A stretch of 64,000 bases of DNA from an uncultured Hungatella sp. (GTDB lineage Bacteria; Bacillota; Clostridia; Lachnospirales; Lachnospiraceae): positions 14,708 to 78,707 of the forward strand of contig CAJTOT010000017.1 of the NCBI GenBank assembly GCA_910577935.1, read 5' to 3'. Each line of letters starts with the position of its first letter. The stretch's first letter is position 1. Shown here one piece after another: positions 40,728 to 49,815 of the stretch. The notes under the pieces were generated by a model that was not told the origin of the DNA, searched no databases, and saw only the letters and a program-made list of their open reading frames with translations. A program made the translations under genes and the position numbers.

Positions 40728-41852
40728 ATGGAAATTCTGGATCGTTATATTGATCAGCTGCTGGAGAAAAGCAGCCCACAGGCTCCTGTGTGGAATATCG
40801 AGAAGATCAAGCAGGGAAAAAAGCCCTCGTGGAATTACATTGACGGATGTATGATCAAGGCAGTTCTGGAGTTGTACCACATCAGAAAGGATTCCGGATA
40901 TCTGGAATTCGCAGACCGTTTTATCGACTATTTCGTGCAGGAAGATGGTTCCATCACCTCCTATGACCCTTTGGAGTACAATCTGGACAATGTCAATGCC
41001 GGAAAGACTCTTTTCGACCTCTATCAGCTTACCGGGAAAGAAAAGTACCGCAAAGCCATCGATACCGTATACAGCCAGCTGAAAGGCCAGCCCCGGACTT
41101 CCACCGGCAATTTCTGGCACAAACAGATCTACCCCAATCAGGTGTGGCTTGACGGTCTGTACATGGCCCAGCCTTTCTATATGCAATATGAACTCACATA
41201 CAATAACGGAAAAAACTGCCACGACAGTTACAGCCAGTTCCTGAATGTATACCGGCTCATGCGTGATCTGCGCAACGGCCTCTACTACCATGCCTACGAT
41301 GATTCCAGGGAGTCTTTCTGGTGCGACAAGGTTACGGGACTCTCTGACAATTTCTGGCTGAGGGCTCTTGGCTGGTATGCCATGGCTCTCATCGACACGG
41401 TGGAGATCATGCCCGATTCCATGACTGAGGAGAAGTCTAAGCTGTCCGGAATCTACCGCGAACTCATCGACTCCATGCTGCCCTACCAGGACGGGGACAC
41501 CGGCATGTGGTATCAGGTGGTAAACCGCGGCCGCATCTCCCCCAACTATCTGGAGACCTCCGGCTCCGCCATCTTCGCCTACGCCATCATGAAGAGCGTA
41601 CGCCTGGGACTTTTGGATTCTTCCTATTTTGCCTGCGGCAAAAAGGCTTTTGACGGCATCTGCAGCAGATACCTGTCCGAAAAAGACGGCGAACTCCAGC
41701 TGGACGGCATCTGTCTCGTAGCCGGTCTGGGGAACAAGGAGATGCGAGAAGGAACCTTCGATTACTACATGAGAGAACCCATTGTACAGAACGACGCCAA
41801 AGGAGTCGCCCCTCTGATTCTCGCCTATGCGGAACTATTGTACTCCAGATGA
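40728..41852 (+). CDS. GH105 unsaturated rhamnogalacturonyl/galacturonyl hydrolase
   Basis: 374 residues, (alpha/alpha)6 barrel, no signal peptide. The same blocks occur as in the GH105 at 11748: STGNFWHKQIYPNQVWLDG (about 125-143), NFWLRALGWYAMALIDTV (about 209) and YLETSGSAIFAYAIMKSVRLG (about 259). It probably trims unsaturated uronic acid from oligosaccharides brought in by the divergent ABC transporter. The two GH105 copies share blocks but differ widely elsewhere, suggesting different linkage preferences. Confidence 0.93.
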   Translation: MEILDRYIDQLLEKSSPQAPVWNIEKIKQGKKPSWNYIDGCMIKAVLELYHIRKDSGYLEFADRFIDYFVQEDGSITSYDPLEYNLDNVNAGKTLFDLYQLTGKEKYRKAIDTVYSQLKGQPRTSTGNFWHKQIYPNQVWLDGLYMAQPFYMQYELTYNNGKNCHDSYSQFLNVYRLMRDLRNGLYYHAYDDSRESFWCDKVTGLSDNFWLRALGWYAMALIDTVEIMPDSMTEEKSKLSGIYRELIDSMLPYQDGDTGMWYQVVNRGRISPNYLETSGSAIFAYAIMKSVRLGLLDSSYFACGKKAFDGICSRYLSEKDGELQLDGICLVAGLGNKEMREGTFDYYMREPIVQNDAKGVAPLILAYAELLYSR

Positions 41853-41918
41853 CGGAACCGGACGCGGCGGACCTCTGAACCAGGCTTTCGGAAGACTGCA
41901 TACCGAAACTCTTTATAA

Positions 41919-41955
41919 AAGGGGCTGTTGCACTAAAATTGTGTGACAGCCCCTT
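41919..41955. terminator. Terminator between GH105 and the xerD-like gene
   Basis: AAGGGGCTGT (41919-41928) and ACAGCCCCTT (41946-41955) form a stem with a 17-base partly paired loop. On the minus strand it is followed by TTTTAT, so it suits the convergent xerD-like transcript best; on the plus strand it would end GH105. The interval 41956-42144 holds TTTTCTGTTT-type repeats but no gene that I can see. Confidence 0.7.
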
Positions 41956-42144
41956 GGTTGCATCTCCTGGTTCCCTGTATTCTCTGTTTGCTTGTGTTTT
42001 CTGTTTTATCGTTTTTTCTGTTTGATCATGTTTTCTGTTTGCCTGCGGCTCTGTCAGGCGCGTCTTTACCCGGCGCGTCCTGGCCCGCTCCGGGTGTCCG
42101 CGCCGTATGTCCCGGCCGCTGAGGGCCTGTCTGACGGGACAAGG

Positions 42145-43035
42145 TCACTGCCTGGGGTGCGAGCTGTTGTACGCCGCGCGGACAGGGTCTTCCTTCTGCA
42201 CATACGCCGTGTATGCCTGGGTGGTAGCCGCATCCGAATGTCCCATCATGACCTGGACCGCATGGATATCTGCGCCCCTCCCTATGAGATGGGCCGCAAA
42301 TGAGTGCCTCAGGGTGTGAGGCGTTATATCTGCGTCGATTCCCGCCTTTCCCCCATAATATTTGATAATCTTCCAAAATCCCTGGCGGCTCATGGAGCCT
42401 CCGCTACAATTTACAAACAGCCACTCCGACTCCCGGCCCTTAAGCAGCTTATCCCGCGCCTCGGTCAGATACAGCTCCAGAGCCTGTCTGGCAGTCTTTC
42501 CAAAGGGAACCGCGCGTTCTTTGTGGGGGTCATGGCAGGTGATAAATCCCACAGGCAGGTTCACATCCCCCAACCGCAGGCCAATCAGCTCGGAGACTCT
42601 GATTCCAGTGGCGTACAGAAGTTCCAGCATGGCCTTGTCCCGCACTTCCTTGGGGGTAGAAGTTCCCGGCTGGTCCAGCAAACTGGCCACCTGCTCTACC
42701 GTCAGAATAGTGGGAGCTTTTTTTTCTATTTTGGGAGCCTTCAAAAATTCAGCAGGATTCTTCTTGACAGCTCCCTGACAGAATTCATAAGAAAAAAACG
42801 CTTTCATGGAGGCCAGTATCCGGGATATGGTGGTCGCCGCTTTCCCCTCTCTCTCCAAATACAGGATATAGGAATTGAGAATCGTCCTGTTCACTTTATC
42901 CACTGCCGTGATTCCTTTCTCCTTCAGATACTCCTCCATCTGGCTCAGATCGCGCCTGTAAGATATCTGCGTATTCTGGGAGGCCTGTTTCTCCTGGGAA
43001 AGATATTCCATGAATTCTTTTATCTCTTCTTCCAT
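42145..43035 (-). CDS. xerD: Tyrosine recombinase XerD/XerC
   Basis: 296 residues, canonical Xer size. N-terminal SAM-like domain (about 1-90) and catalytic domain with the complete set: Arg in ATGIRVSELIGLR (about 150), His-Arg in TPHTLRHSFAAHL (about 243-255), His in MMGHSDAATTQ and Tyr in QAYTAY (about 278). It resolves chromosome dimers at dif, or serves a mobile element. The nudF-spoIIM-xerD order is shared with Bacillus, favouring the housekeeping enzyme. It contrasts with the dead relative at 2293-3159. Confidence 0.9.
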   Translation of the reverse strand: MEEEIKEFMEYLSQEKQASQNTQISYRRDLSQMEEYLKEKGITAVDKVNRTILNSYILYLEREGKAATTISRILASMKAFFSYEFCQGAVKKNPAEFLKAPKIEKKAPTILTVEQVASLLDQPGTSTPKEVRDKAMLELLYATGIRVSELIGLRLGDVNLPVGFITCHDPHKERAVPFGKTARQALELYLTEARDKLLKGRESEWLFVNCSGGSMSRQGFWKIIKYYGGKAGIDADITPHTLRHSFAAHLIGRGADIHAVQVMMGHSDAATTQAYTAYVQKEDPVRAAYNSSHPRQ

Positions 43036-43187
43036 TTGTCCTCATTTCCAAAAACGGTCATTTTTAGCCTTTGCCTACCATTATATATACTTATTTGCAT
43101 AAAATCAAACATATTTTTCCCACTTTCACCCAATTTTATGGTTTTTTTCTTCAAGCATCCCCCCTTTGGCTTTTGGAGGACAGCACG

Positions 43188-43736
43188 TCACAGATAGCTT
43201 AAAAGTATCGGATTGACCCACACCTCCAGAAAGCTTCCCGCTGCAGCCAGGAAAGCGGCCAGCAGCCAGATGCTCACCCTTCCCGGTTCCTTCCTCTCCT
43301 TTGCCGCCGTGACCCAGATTGCCCAGATTCCCAGATAGCAGAGACCATGGGGAAACACGGACAGGAGCCAAAACAGAATCCCCCCCACCCCTTTTTCCAA
43401 TGTAAATACCACTATGATGGCTGCCAGAACAAATCCTGCCCCAAAAGATAAGAGCATATAACCTGCTGCTGCCAGCGGCGTCATGGCCAGCAGGCCGCCC
43501 AGCCCCGTCTCCCAGAGCCTCTGACCCAGCACATACTTCCACAGTCTCCGGCGTTCCTCCTCATCCATGCCCTGTCCGGACTTAAAGATTCCATCAAAAT
43601 AGCCAATCTGACCGAGCAGTTCCCCACCCAGCAGATTGGCCCATATTGTCCCGGCAAAGATTCCGGCCGCCATACTCAAAAACCAGAAATTCCAAAAGGA
43701 CATGTATCCTCTTCTTCTCATAATCCCCAGCCCCAT
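43188..43736 (-). CDS. spoIIM: Stage II sporulation protein M-like membrane protein
   Basis: 182 residues with about five hydrophobic segments (WNFWFLSMAAGIFAGTIWANLL, LAMTPLAAAGYMLLSFGAGF, LFWLLSVFPHGLCYLGIWAIW, IWLLAAFLAAAGSFLEVWV). The FPHG motif before a helix is typical of SpoIIM, which with SpoIID and SpoIIP drives septal peptidoglycan thinning and engulfment. The name rests on this motif plus the conserved position between nudF and xerD. Start codons at 43736 or 43721 are both possible. Confidence 0.7.
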   Translation of the reverse strand: MGLGIMRRRGYMSFWNFWFLSMAAGIFAGTIWANLLGGELLGQIGYFDGIFKSGQGMDEEERRRLWKYVLGQRLWETGLGGLLAMTPLAAAGYMLLSFGAGFVLAAIIVVFTLEKGVGGILFWLLSVFPHGLCYLGIWAIWVTAAKERKEPGRVSIWLLAAFLAAAGSFLEVWVNPILLSYL

Positions 43737-43772
43737 CTACTGTTGTCACAATATATGCGGCTTTCACCTTGT

Positions 43773-44318
43773 CTATGACTGCCTATGGCCGTATTTCACC
43801 GCGTAGGCAGTGATGGCTGCCACGGTCTTGGCGTCTGTCATCTTACCTGTGTAGATCAGCTCCAAAAGATCTTTCAGCTCCCATGCCTCCACATCAATCA
43901 CTTCATCTTCATCCAGATGCTGGTGAGACGGTATCAGATTTCTCGCCACAAAAATATCTATAGCCTCATCGCAGAACGCCACGGTAGTGTTGACACTCAT
44001 CAGATACTCCAGCTTATCCGTGCGATACCCTGTCTCCTCCTCCAGCTCCCTGTACGCGCATTCAATCTTCGGCTCGTCGGGGGCATCCAGCTTTCCGGCG
44101 GGAATCTCCAGTGTATCCCGGTCCAGGGCGTTGCGGTACTGGCGCACCATCAAGATCTTCCCGTCATCTGCAACCGGCAGCACCGCCGCCGCGCCGTCAT
44201 GATGGATAAAATCCCAGTGGGCCTCATGGCCGTTGGCCATAACCGTGTCCTCATAAATCTTCAGAATCGTCCCCTGATATCTCAGTTCTCTTTTTAACCG
44301 AACAACGCTCTCCGCCAT
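43773..44318 (-). CDS. nudF: NUDIX hydrolase, ADP-ribose pyrophosphatase
   Basis: 181 residues. The Nudix box is GKLDAPDEP then KIECAYRELEEETGY (about 76-100), with the REx2EE core. The strand MVRQYRNALDRDTLEIPAG upstream is characteristic of the ADP-ribose pyrophosphatase subfamily (YqkG/NudF). It hydrolyses ADP-ribose to AMP and ribose 5-phosphate. GAGAGG precedes ATG 44318. It lies 37 bases before spoIIM, as part of a conserved cluster. Confidence 0.93.
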   Translation of the reverse strand: MAESVVRLKRELRYQGTILKIYEDTVMANGHEAHWDFIHHDGAAAVLPVADDGKILMVRQYRNALDRDTLEIPAGKLDAPDEPKIECAYRELEEETGYRTDKLEYLMSVNTTVAFCDEAIDIFVARNLIPSHQHLDEDEVIDVEAWELKDLLELIYTGKMTDAKTVAAITAYAVKYGHRQS

Positions 44319-44407
44319 CTCATAAACCTCTCAATTATATATTTTATGATGCCAGGGCCAAAAGGCCGTGTATGACATGCCTGCATGTCAATACATGACC
44401 CTGGGAC

Positions 44408-44500
44408 CCGCAAAAACATGAAAAAGCAGCCCGGCAGGGCGGAATAATCCGCAGGTATCAGGGGGGCAAAATACCTTTTGCCCCCGGCATCATTTTATCT
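44408..44500 (+). repeat. Dispersed intergenic repeat A, copy 2 (short form)
   Basis: About 93 bases sharing ACATGAAAAAGCAGCCCG, AGGGCGGA, AATCCG, ATCAGGGGG and CCTTTTG blocks with 23234-23369, but without the 38-base middle segment. GGGGGCAAAA and CTTTTGCCCCC form a strong hairpin. It occupies most of the 202-base gap between the wall-binding protein gene and nudF. Confidence 0.75.
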
Positions 44501-44520
44501 GACTATATCCCTGCTCCCGG

Positions 44521-45540
44521 CTATTCAATCCATGCGCCGGTAGTATCTACTCTTCTTCCGCTGCCGTCGGGAATCACCTTATCCACCTGCATGTCGCCGT
44601 TAACGGGATCGCAATAGTAAGACTTTCCCTGCCAGTCGATCCAGCCGGTTACCATATATCCGTCAGAATTAAAATAGTACCACTTGCCGTCAATCTCCTG
44701 CCAGTTGTTGACCGTGTAGCTGCCGTCTCCGTTGCGGTACCACCAGCCCCTGTCGTCCCGGTTCCAGCCGTCCCGCGCCTGACTTCCGTCAAGCATCTGT
44801 CCCGGTTCCGTGAGATAGGAAGGAATCTCGTTGCCGTACCGGGCCCGCATATTCTCCGCGGCCGCGCTGTCTATATAGGTGACAGTCTCTGCCTCCCGCC
44901 ATTCCGTCTTATTCTCTTCCTTCTTTACATTAACCGCCCGCACCCGGAATGTATAATTGCCCTCCTTGCGCATCCTGCTGCCAAAATCAATCTTTGGTTC
45001 ACTCACCTTCTGGGCGCTGCCCACAACCTTTCCGTCACGGTAGAGGCGCACCTCATAGCAGCCTGCGTTTTCCGCCGGGCTCCAGCCGCCCTCATGGTTA
45101 GATTCCCACCATGCCATGTCGATCTCTCCCACATTCTCCAGGAGAGACGGCAGATCCACGGTCACTACCAGAGCGTAGGACCCCTCTCGTTTTCCGCTGA
45201 CATATGTTCCTCCCTTAATCTTCACATTATCCTTTGCCACCGAAAAGTAATATCCGTCCGCCGCGTCGAGGGTTACGCTGATCCTGGGAATGTCGGTGTT
45301 CTTCCAGATACCATCATTATCATCATTGAGAATGTCTACATTTCCCACAGAGTACTGGTTGCTCTTGGCGGTGACTTCAATATCGTCCACCGAGTAATCG
45401 AACCCTGCCATGATCTCATTCTCCACTTCTATGCTAACTGTTGTGATCTTCTTGCTCGCAGCCTGCGTCTCTGCGGGAAACACTGCCGCCGCCATGACGA
45501 GAGACAGCATAACCGCCATCGTCTTTTTCCCCTTTTTCAT
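44521..45540 (-). CDS. Secreted protein with C-terminal cell-wall (choline-binding-like) repeats
   Basis: 339 residues. Signal peptide 1-28 (MAVMLSLVMAAAVFPAETQA), a beta-rich region (about 30-130), an Fn3-like domain (about 135-225, GCYEVRLYRDGKVVGS, YTFRVRAVNV) and three aromatic CW repeats at about 258-325 (RGWWYRNGDGSYTV, GKWYYFNSDGYMVTGW, GKSYYCDPVNG). Such repeats anchor proteins to wall polymers. It looks monocistronic. A related repeat protein is cut by the right edge of the window. Confidence 0.88.
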   Translation of the reverse strand: MKKGKKTMAVMLSLVMAAAVFPAETQAASKKITTVSIEVENEIMAGFDYSVDDIEVTAKSNQYSVGNVDILNDDNDGIWKNTDIPRISVTLDAADGYYFSVAKDNVKIKGGTYVSGKREGSYALVVTVDLPSLLENVGEIDMAWWESNHEGGWSPAENAGCYEVRLYRDGKVVGSAQKVSEPKIDFGSRMRKEGNYTFRVRAVNVKKEENKTEWREAETVTYIDSAAAENMRARYGNEIPSYLTEPGQMLDGSQARDGWNRDDRGWWYRNGDGSYTVNNWQEIDGKWYYFNSDGYMVTGWIDWQGKSYYCDPVNGDMQVDKVIPDGSGRRVDTTGAWIE

Positions 45541-45621
45541 GCCTGTTCATCCTCTCCTTTCTTCTTTTAACTCTATTCTTTATCCCTCCTGATGTCAACA
45601 AAATTTTTCTTACGATTCGTG

Positions 45622-45653
45622 AAAAAAGAGGCCGTGTCTCATACACAGCCTCT
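45622..45653 (-). terminator. Terminator of rny
   Basis: On the minus strand GAGGCTGTGT pairs with ACACGGCCTC over a 5-base loop and is followed by six T. It begins just after the rny stop codon at 45659. Confidence 0.9.
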
Positions 45654-45658
45654 CTTCT

Positions 45659-47200
45659 TTACTTCGCATAGTCTGTTACTCTTGATTCACGAATCACATT
45701 GACACGAATCTGTCCCGGATACTCCATGGACTCCTCAATCTTTTTGGAAATCTCCCTTGCCAGCAGCACCATATCGTCATCGCTGATCTGTTCCGGCACA
45801 ACCATAACCCGAACCTCACGCCCTGCCTGAATGGCAAATGACTTATCCACTCCCTTAAAGGAATCAGTAATCTCCTCCAACTGTTTCAGTCTGTTCGTAT
45901 ATGTCTCCAGGGTCTCTCTCCTCGCTCCGGGTCTCGCAGCCGATATGGTATCTGCTGCCTGAACGATGCAGGAAATCAGACTCTCCGGTTCAACATCGCC
46001 ATGATGGGACTCTACCGCGTTGATCACTGCAGCGGATTCCTTATACTTTCTGCATAACTCCGCTCCCAGTTTCACATGGGAACCTTCCACCTCATGGTCA
46101 ATGGATTTACCAATATCATGTAATAAGCCGGCGCGCTTTGCCATGCGGACATCCATACCGACCTCCGCCGCCAGCAGGCCCGACAACTGGGCAACCTCAA
46201 TGGAATGCTTCAGCGCATTCTGCCCATAACTGGTTCTGAACTTCATCTTGCCCAACAGCTTTACCAGCTCCGGATGGATTCCGTGTATGCCCACCTCCAG
46301 GGTGGCTGCCTCTCCATCCTCTCTCATATTGATCTCTACTTCTCTCTGCGCCTTCTCTACCATCTCTTCGATTCTGGCCGGATGAATACGTCCGTCCACA
46401 ATCAGGCGTTCCAGGGCAATTCTTGCCACTTCTCTTCTCACCGGGTCAAACCCCGACAGCACCACTGCTTCCGGAGTATCATCAATGATCAGTTCCACTC
46501 CGGTCATAGTCTCCAATGTACGAATATTCCGGCCTTCCCGTCCTATTATCCGGCCTTTCATCTCATCGTTGGGAAGCTGTACTACAGAAACGGTAGTCTC
46601 CGCCACATGGTCGGCAGCGCATCTCTGAATCGCCGTCACCACATACTCTTTGGCTTTCTTATCCGCCTCTTCCTTGGCTCTCGTCTCCATGTCCTTGATC
46701 ATCCGGGCCGTGTCATGCTTTACATCGTCCTCCACAGACTTTAACAGATATTCCTTCGCCTGCTCGGAAGTCAATCCGGAGATTCTCTCCAATTCCTCCT
46801 GCTGCTTGTTCTGGAGTTCCTCCGCCTCGGCCAGCTTCCGGCTCAGATTCTCTTCACGGGCCGCCAGGCTTGTCTCTCTGCGCTCCAGACTCTCGGACTT
46901 TTTGTCCAGGTTCTCTTCTTTGTTCAGTACTCGTCTTTCATACCTCTGCAGCTCTGCTCTTCGTTCCTTGGTTTCTTTATCTAACTCATTCTTTGTCCGT
47001 ATGGACTCTTCCTTGGCTTCCAGGAGAGCTTCGCGCTTTTTTGTCTCTGCGGTTTTTAATGCTTCGTCTATTATCTCTCTCGACTTTTCTTCCGCGCTGC
47101 CGATCTTGCTCTCGTACGTCTTTTTCCGGTACGCGGTAGCCAGTCCCCAGACAATAGGAGCTACAATCACGATTGTAACTATTACAGCTATTATTGTCAC
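45659..47200 (-). CDS. rny: Ribonuclease Y
   Basis: 513 residues from a GTG start (AAGGAGGT 6 bases upstream). N-terminal membrane anchor (1-20), long coiled coil (about 30-200, KKREALLEAKEESIRTKNEL), KH domain (about 205-270, GRIIGREGRNIRTLE) and HD domain (about 325-420, LLHDIGKSIDHEVEGSH). RNase Y starts mRNA decay at the membrane in Firmicutes. The order recA-recX-rny on one strand resembles that of other Clostridia, but rny has its own promoter. Confidence 0.97.
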   Translation of the reverse strand: MTIIAVIVTIVIVAPIVWGLATAYRKKTYESKIGSAEEKSREIIDEALKTAETKKREALLEAKEESIRTKNELDKETKERRAELQRYERRVLNKEENLDKKSESLERRETSLAAREENLSRKLAEAEELQNKQQEELERISGLTSEQAKEYLLKSVEDDVKHDTARMIKDMETRAKEEADKKAKEYVVTAIQRCAADHVAETTVSVVQLPNDEMKGRIIGREGRNIRTLETMTGVELIIDDTPEAVVLSGFDPVRREVARIALERLIVDGRIHPARIEEMVEKAQREVEINMREDGEAATLEVGIHGIHPELVKLLGKMKFRTSYGQNALKHSIEVAQLSGLLAAEVGMDVRMAKRAGLLHDIGKSIDHEVEGSHVKLGAELCRKYKESAAVINAVESHHGDVEPESLISCIVQAADTISAARPGARRETLETYTNRLKQLEEITDSFKGVDKSFAIQAGREVRVMVVPEQISDDDMVLLAREISKKIEESMEYPGQIRVNVIRESRVTDYAK

Positions 47201-47250
47201 AGGAGCACCTCCTTATTCAGTTTTCATTGTACAAACAATACAACAATACA

Positions 47251-47279
47251 ATTTTAAACTGTTTTATACATTATGTCAA
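47251..47279 (-). promoter_or_regulatory. Sigma-A promoter of rny
   Basis: On the minus strand TTGACA (47279-47274), 17-base spacer, TAAAAT (47256-47251), 51 bases before the GTG start. The rest of the gap 47201-47417 shows no other clear element. Confidence 0.75.
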
Positions 47280-47417
47280 GTATCCAAGTCCATCTTACGT
47301 TCACGGTCTTGGCGCCGTCGCAACAGTCCTGCCCCCTGAACTGTTACGTGCTGTTACTGTTCATGTACGCTCACAGCAGCAGGCAAAATTCCCGGCAAAC
47401 CGCGCCTCTCCTTGACA

Positions 47418-48023
47418 TCAGCTGTAATCACTCTCTCCCATGACTCTGTATATCTCATCAAAGGAAAAACCTTTCCTCGCCAGGGCGGAAGCCATCTTTG
47501 CCTTCTCCTTAGGCGGCGTGGCCTCCTTTTCGTATCCCTTTTTCCGCAGATACCGGAGAATCTGGCTCTCCTCATCCACAGGATTCTCTTCCAGAAAGCA
47601 GGCCGCCATCTCTCTGGGGATTCCTCTGTTTCCCAGTTCAAATTCCAGCTGTTTCCTGCTCTTTTTCCCCCCATAGTCCCCGATATAGCCGCGGCAGTAC
47701 TTCTCGTCGTCCACAAACCGGTACTCTTTCAGAAATTCCACCGCGCTCTCTACGGCCTCCGGGGGATAAAAGCCTTCTTTCAGCTTTCTTCGTATCTCCT
47801 GCTCCGTCCTGTCTTTGGCTTTGAGCAGATACAGGCATCTCTCCCTGGCCCGCTTAAACAGCACCTCTCTCAGAATCCTGTCGTACACCCCCGGCGCCAG
47901 CTCTTCCCCCTCCCGAAGGTCATACTTCTTCAGTTCCCCTCTGTACAGGGCAAAGGTCAGCCCTTCATCGGTGAGAACCCTGCTTCTTCGCTTATCCAGC
48001 TGGACAATCGCTTCGACGCGCAT
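47418..48023 (-). CDS. recX: Regulatory protein RecX
   Basis: 201 residues with three helical RecX repeats (LLKAKDRTEQEIRRKLKEGF, AVEFLKEYRFVDDEKYCRGY, ILRYLRKKGYEKEAT). RecX caps or inhibits RecA filaments. It follows recA by 119 bases on the same strand and is probably cotranscribed, hence SOS-induced. Confidence 0.9.
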   Translation of the reverse strand: MRVEAIVQLDKRRSRVLTDEGLTFALYRGELKKYDLREGEELAPGVYDRILREVLFKRARERCLYLLKAKDRTEQEIRRKLKEGFYPPEAVESAVEFLKEYRFVDDEKYCRGYIGDYGGKKSRKQLEFELGNRGIPREMAACFLEENPVDEESQILRYLRKKGYEKEATPPKEKAKMASALARKGFSFDEIYRVMGESDYS

Positions 48024-48142
48024 TCCCGGCCTCCCTCTTCTCTGCTGGTAAATCTGTCCGGCGGCAGCCCTTCATGCAGGTCCGCCGGTCTCCCTGGGAA
48101 CCGCAAAAACACGCAGCCGCCGATATTCTGTCCCTGACAGAC

Positions 48143-49285
48143 TTACTCAGATGTCTTATCTTCTTTCGCCGAAGAAGGCTCTGAACCAGCCTCCGGCGAG
48201 CTGCTGCTCTCCGCAGCCGCTTTTCCGCCCCTCGGCTTCCTCTCGGGTTTCTCCTCTTTCGCGGCAGATGCCTCATCTCCCACGGAAGACGCCTCCAGGC
48301 CATAGGCGGCGCGGACCTTGTTCTCCACTTCCTGACACACAGCCGGGTTATCCCTCAGATAAATCTTGGCGTTCTCCCGCCCCTGCCCGATCTTGGCTCC
48401 CTGGTAGGCATACCAGGCGCCGCTTTTCTCCACGATATTCTCCTTTACAGCCAGATCCAGAATATCCCCTTCCCTGGAAATGCCCTGACCGAACATAATG
48501 TCAAACTCGGCCTCCTTAAAAGGCGGGGCGATCTTGTTCTTCACAACCTTCACCTTGGCACGGCTTCCCACCACGTCACCGCCCTGCTTCAGGCTCTCGC
48601 CCCTCCTCACCTCTATGCGGACCGAGGCATAGAACTTCAGGGCCCGGCCTCCGGTGGTTGTCTCCGGGTTGCCGAACATGACGCCGATCTTCTCACGCAC
48701 CTGGTTGATAAAGATGACGCTGCAGTTGGACTTGCTGATGACGCCGGTAAGCTTCCTCAGGGCCTGGGACATAAGACGGGCCTGGAGTCCCATGTGGGAA
48801 TCTCCCATCTCTCCCTCGATCTCCGCCTTGGGAACCAGCGCCGCCACAGAGTCCACGATGACGATATCCACTGCCCCGGAACGAACCATGGTCTCGGTGA
48901 TCTCCAGAGCCTGCTCCCCGTTATCCGGCTGGGAAATGTACAGGTTGTCGATGTCGACGCCGATCTTCTTGGCGTAGACCGGATCCAGGGCATGCTCGGC
49001 ATCGATAAATCCGGCGATGCCTCCCCGCTTCTGCACCTCGGCTACCATGTGGAGCGCCACGGTGGTCTTACCGCTGGATTCCGGGCCGTAGACCTCAATG
49101 ACACGCCCCTTGGGAATCCCGCCAAGCCCCAGAGCGATGTCAAGGCTCAGGGAGCCTGTGGGGACAGTCTCAATATTCATATTCGATCCGGAATCCCCCA
49201 GCTTCATCACCGAACCCTTGCCGTACGCCTTCTCGATCTGTGTTATGGCGCCCTCCAGCGCCTTCAGCTTTTCTTCTCTGTTCAT
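48143..49285 (-). CDS. recA: Recombinase RecA
   Basis: 380 residues from ATG 49285 (AAAGGGACGG upstream; MNREEKLKALEGAI). Walker A GPESSGKTT (about 66-74), Walker B region DIVIVDSVAAL, the DNA-binding loop 2 area FGNPETTTGGRALKFYASVR and the KNK-rich C-terminal domain are present. The last 40 residues are an acidic/Ser tail (SSSSPEAGSEPSS). RecA performs strand exchange and triggers LexA cleavage. A LexA box overlaps its promoter. Confidence 0.98.
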   Translation of the reverse strand: MNREEKLKALEGAITQIEKAYGKGSVMKLGDSGSNMNIETVPTGSLSLDIALGLGGIPKGRVIEVYGPESSGKTTVALHMVAEVQKRGGIAGFIDAEHALDPVYAKKIGVDIDNLYISQPDNGEQALEITETMVRSGAVDIVIVDSVAALVPKAEIEGEMGDSHMGLQARLMSQALRKLTGVISKSNCSVIFINQVREKIGVMFGNPETTTGGRALKFYASVRIEVRRGESLKQGGDVVGSRAKVKVVKNKIAPPFKEAEFDIMFGQGISREGDILDLAVKENIVEKSGAWYAYQGAKIGQGRENAKIYLRDNPAVCQEVENKVRAAYGLEASSVGDEASAAKEEKPERKPRGGKAAAESSSSPEAGSEPSSAKEDKTSE

Positions 49286-49310
49286 ATCCGTCCCTTTCCT
49301 TCGCAAAATT

Positions 49311-49324
49311 CGAACAAATGTTCT
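49311..49324. promoter_or_regulatory. LexA (SOS) box upstream of recA
   Basis: CGAACAAATGTTCT matches the Gram-positive LexA consensus (GAAC, four bases, GTTC) and lies directly downstream of the recA -10, where LexA would block transcription initiation. Confidence 0.88.
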
Positions 49325-49333
49325 TTTTTTATT

Positions 49334-49362
49334 ATAATAATATACTTGCAGGCAAATGTCAA
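49334..49362 (-). promoter_or_regulatory. Sigma-A promoter of recA
   Basis: On the minus strand TTGACA (49362-49357), 17-base spacer, TATTAT (49339-49334), 49 bases before ATG 49285. Confidence 0.8.
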
Positions 49363-49394
49363 CCACATTTCTCATATTTTCCGGCGCTATGTTT

Positions 49395-49465
49395 GTCACT
49401 GTTCACGGGGCATCTTCTTGCCCGGCTGTGCCGGACAAAAGCTGGGGTGTCCACCCGATGAGGAA
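49395..49465 (+). repeat. Dispersed intergenic repeat B, copy 1
   Basis: GTCACTGTTCAC, GGGCATCTTCTTG, CAAAAG, TGGGG and CCCGATG blocks recur in the same order and spacing at 56810-56886. It lies in the 530-base gap 49286-49815 between recA and the 1044-aa gene, which also holds the recA control region on the left and a TATAAT (49779-49784) before the 1044-aa gene on the right. I see no gene in this gap. Confidence 0.7.
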
Positions 49466-49815
49466 AACCGCCCCCATCCCGCCGTCCGGAATCCATGACC
49501 GCCGACAGCCGCTCCCCTCCTTTCTCTCCCGGCCGCGCTTACCGCCCCGCCTGCCCGCAGCTTCGCCCTCCGGGAATATTCGCTTTTTTATACCTGAATC
49601 CGGGATGAACCATCACCATGACATCAAGAATCTTCTGAATTCCGTAAAATATAGAAAAATATGCTAAAATCGTACTATCAGTATAACCTGGCCGCACCGG
49701 TTCGTCAAGATGAAATCAACGGTTTTTAGGGATTGTTTATTGCTGCGGCGGGGATTGCGCCGTCTCCCCCGGATGATTTATAATCAGAAGAAAAGACATT
49801 GAGGAGGAATGAGCA

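Noticed and set aside
41985..42060. TTTTCTGTTT-type repeats after the xerD-like gene as a CRISPR or dif-like site
   Set aside because: Units are irregular with no spacers, and no 28-bp dif-type dyad is evident.
47330..47400. Possible third copy of repeat B near recX
   Set aside because: Only a short ACTGTTCA match is shared; the other blocks are missing.
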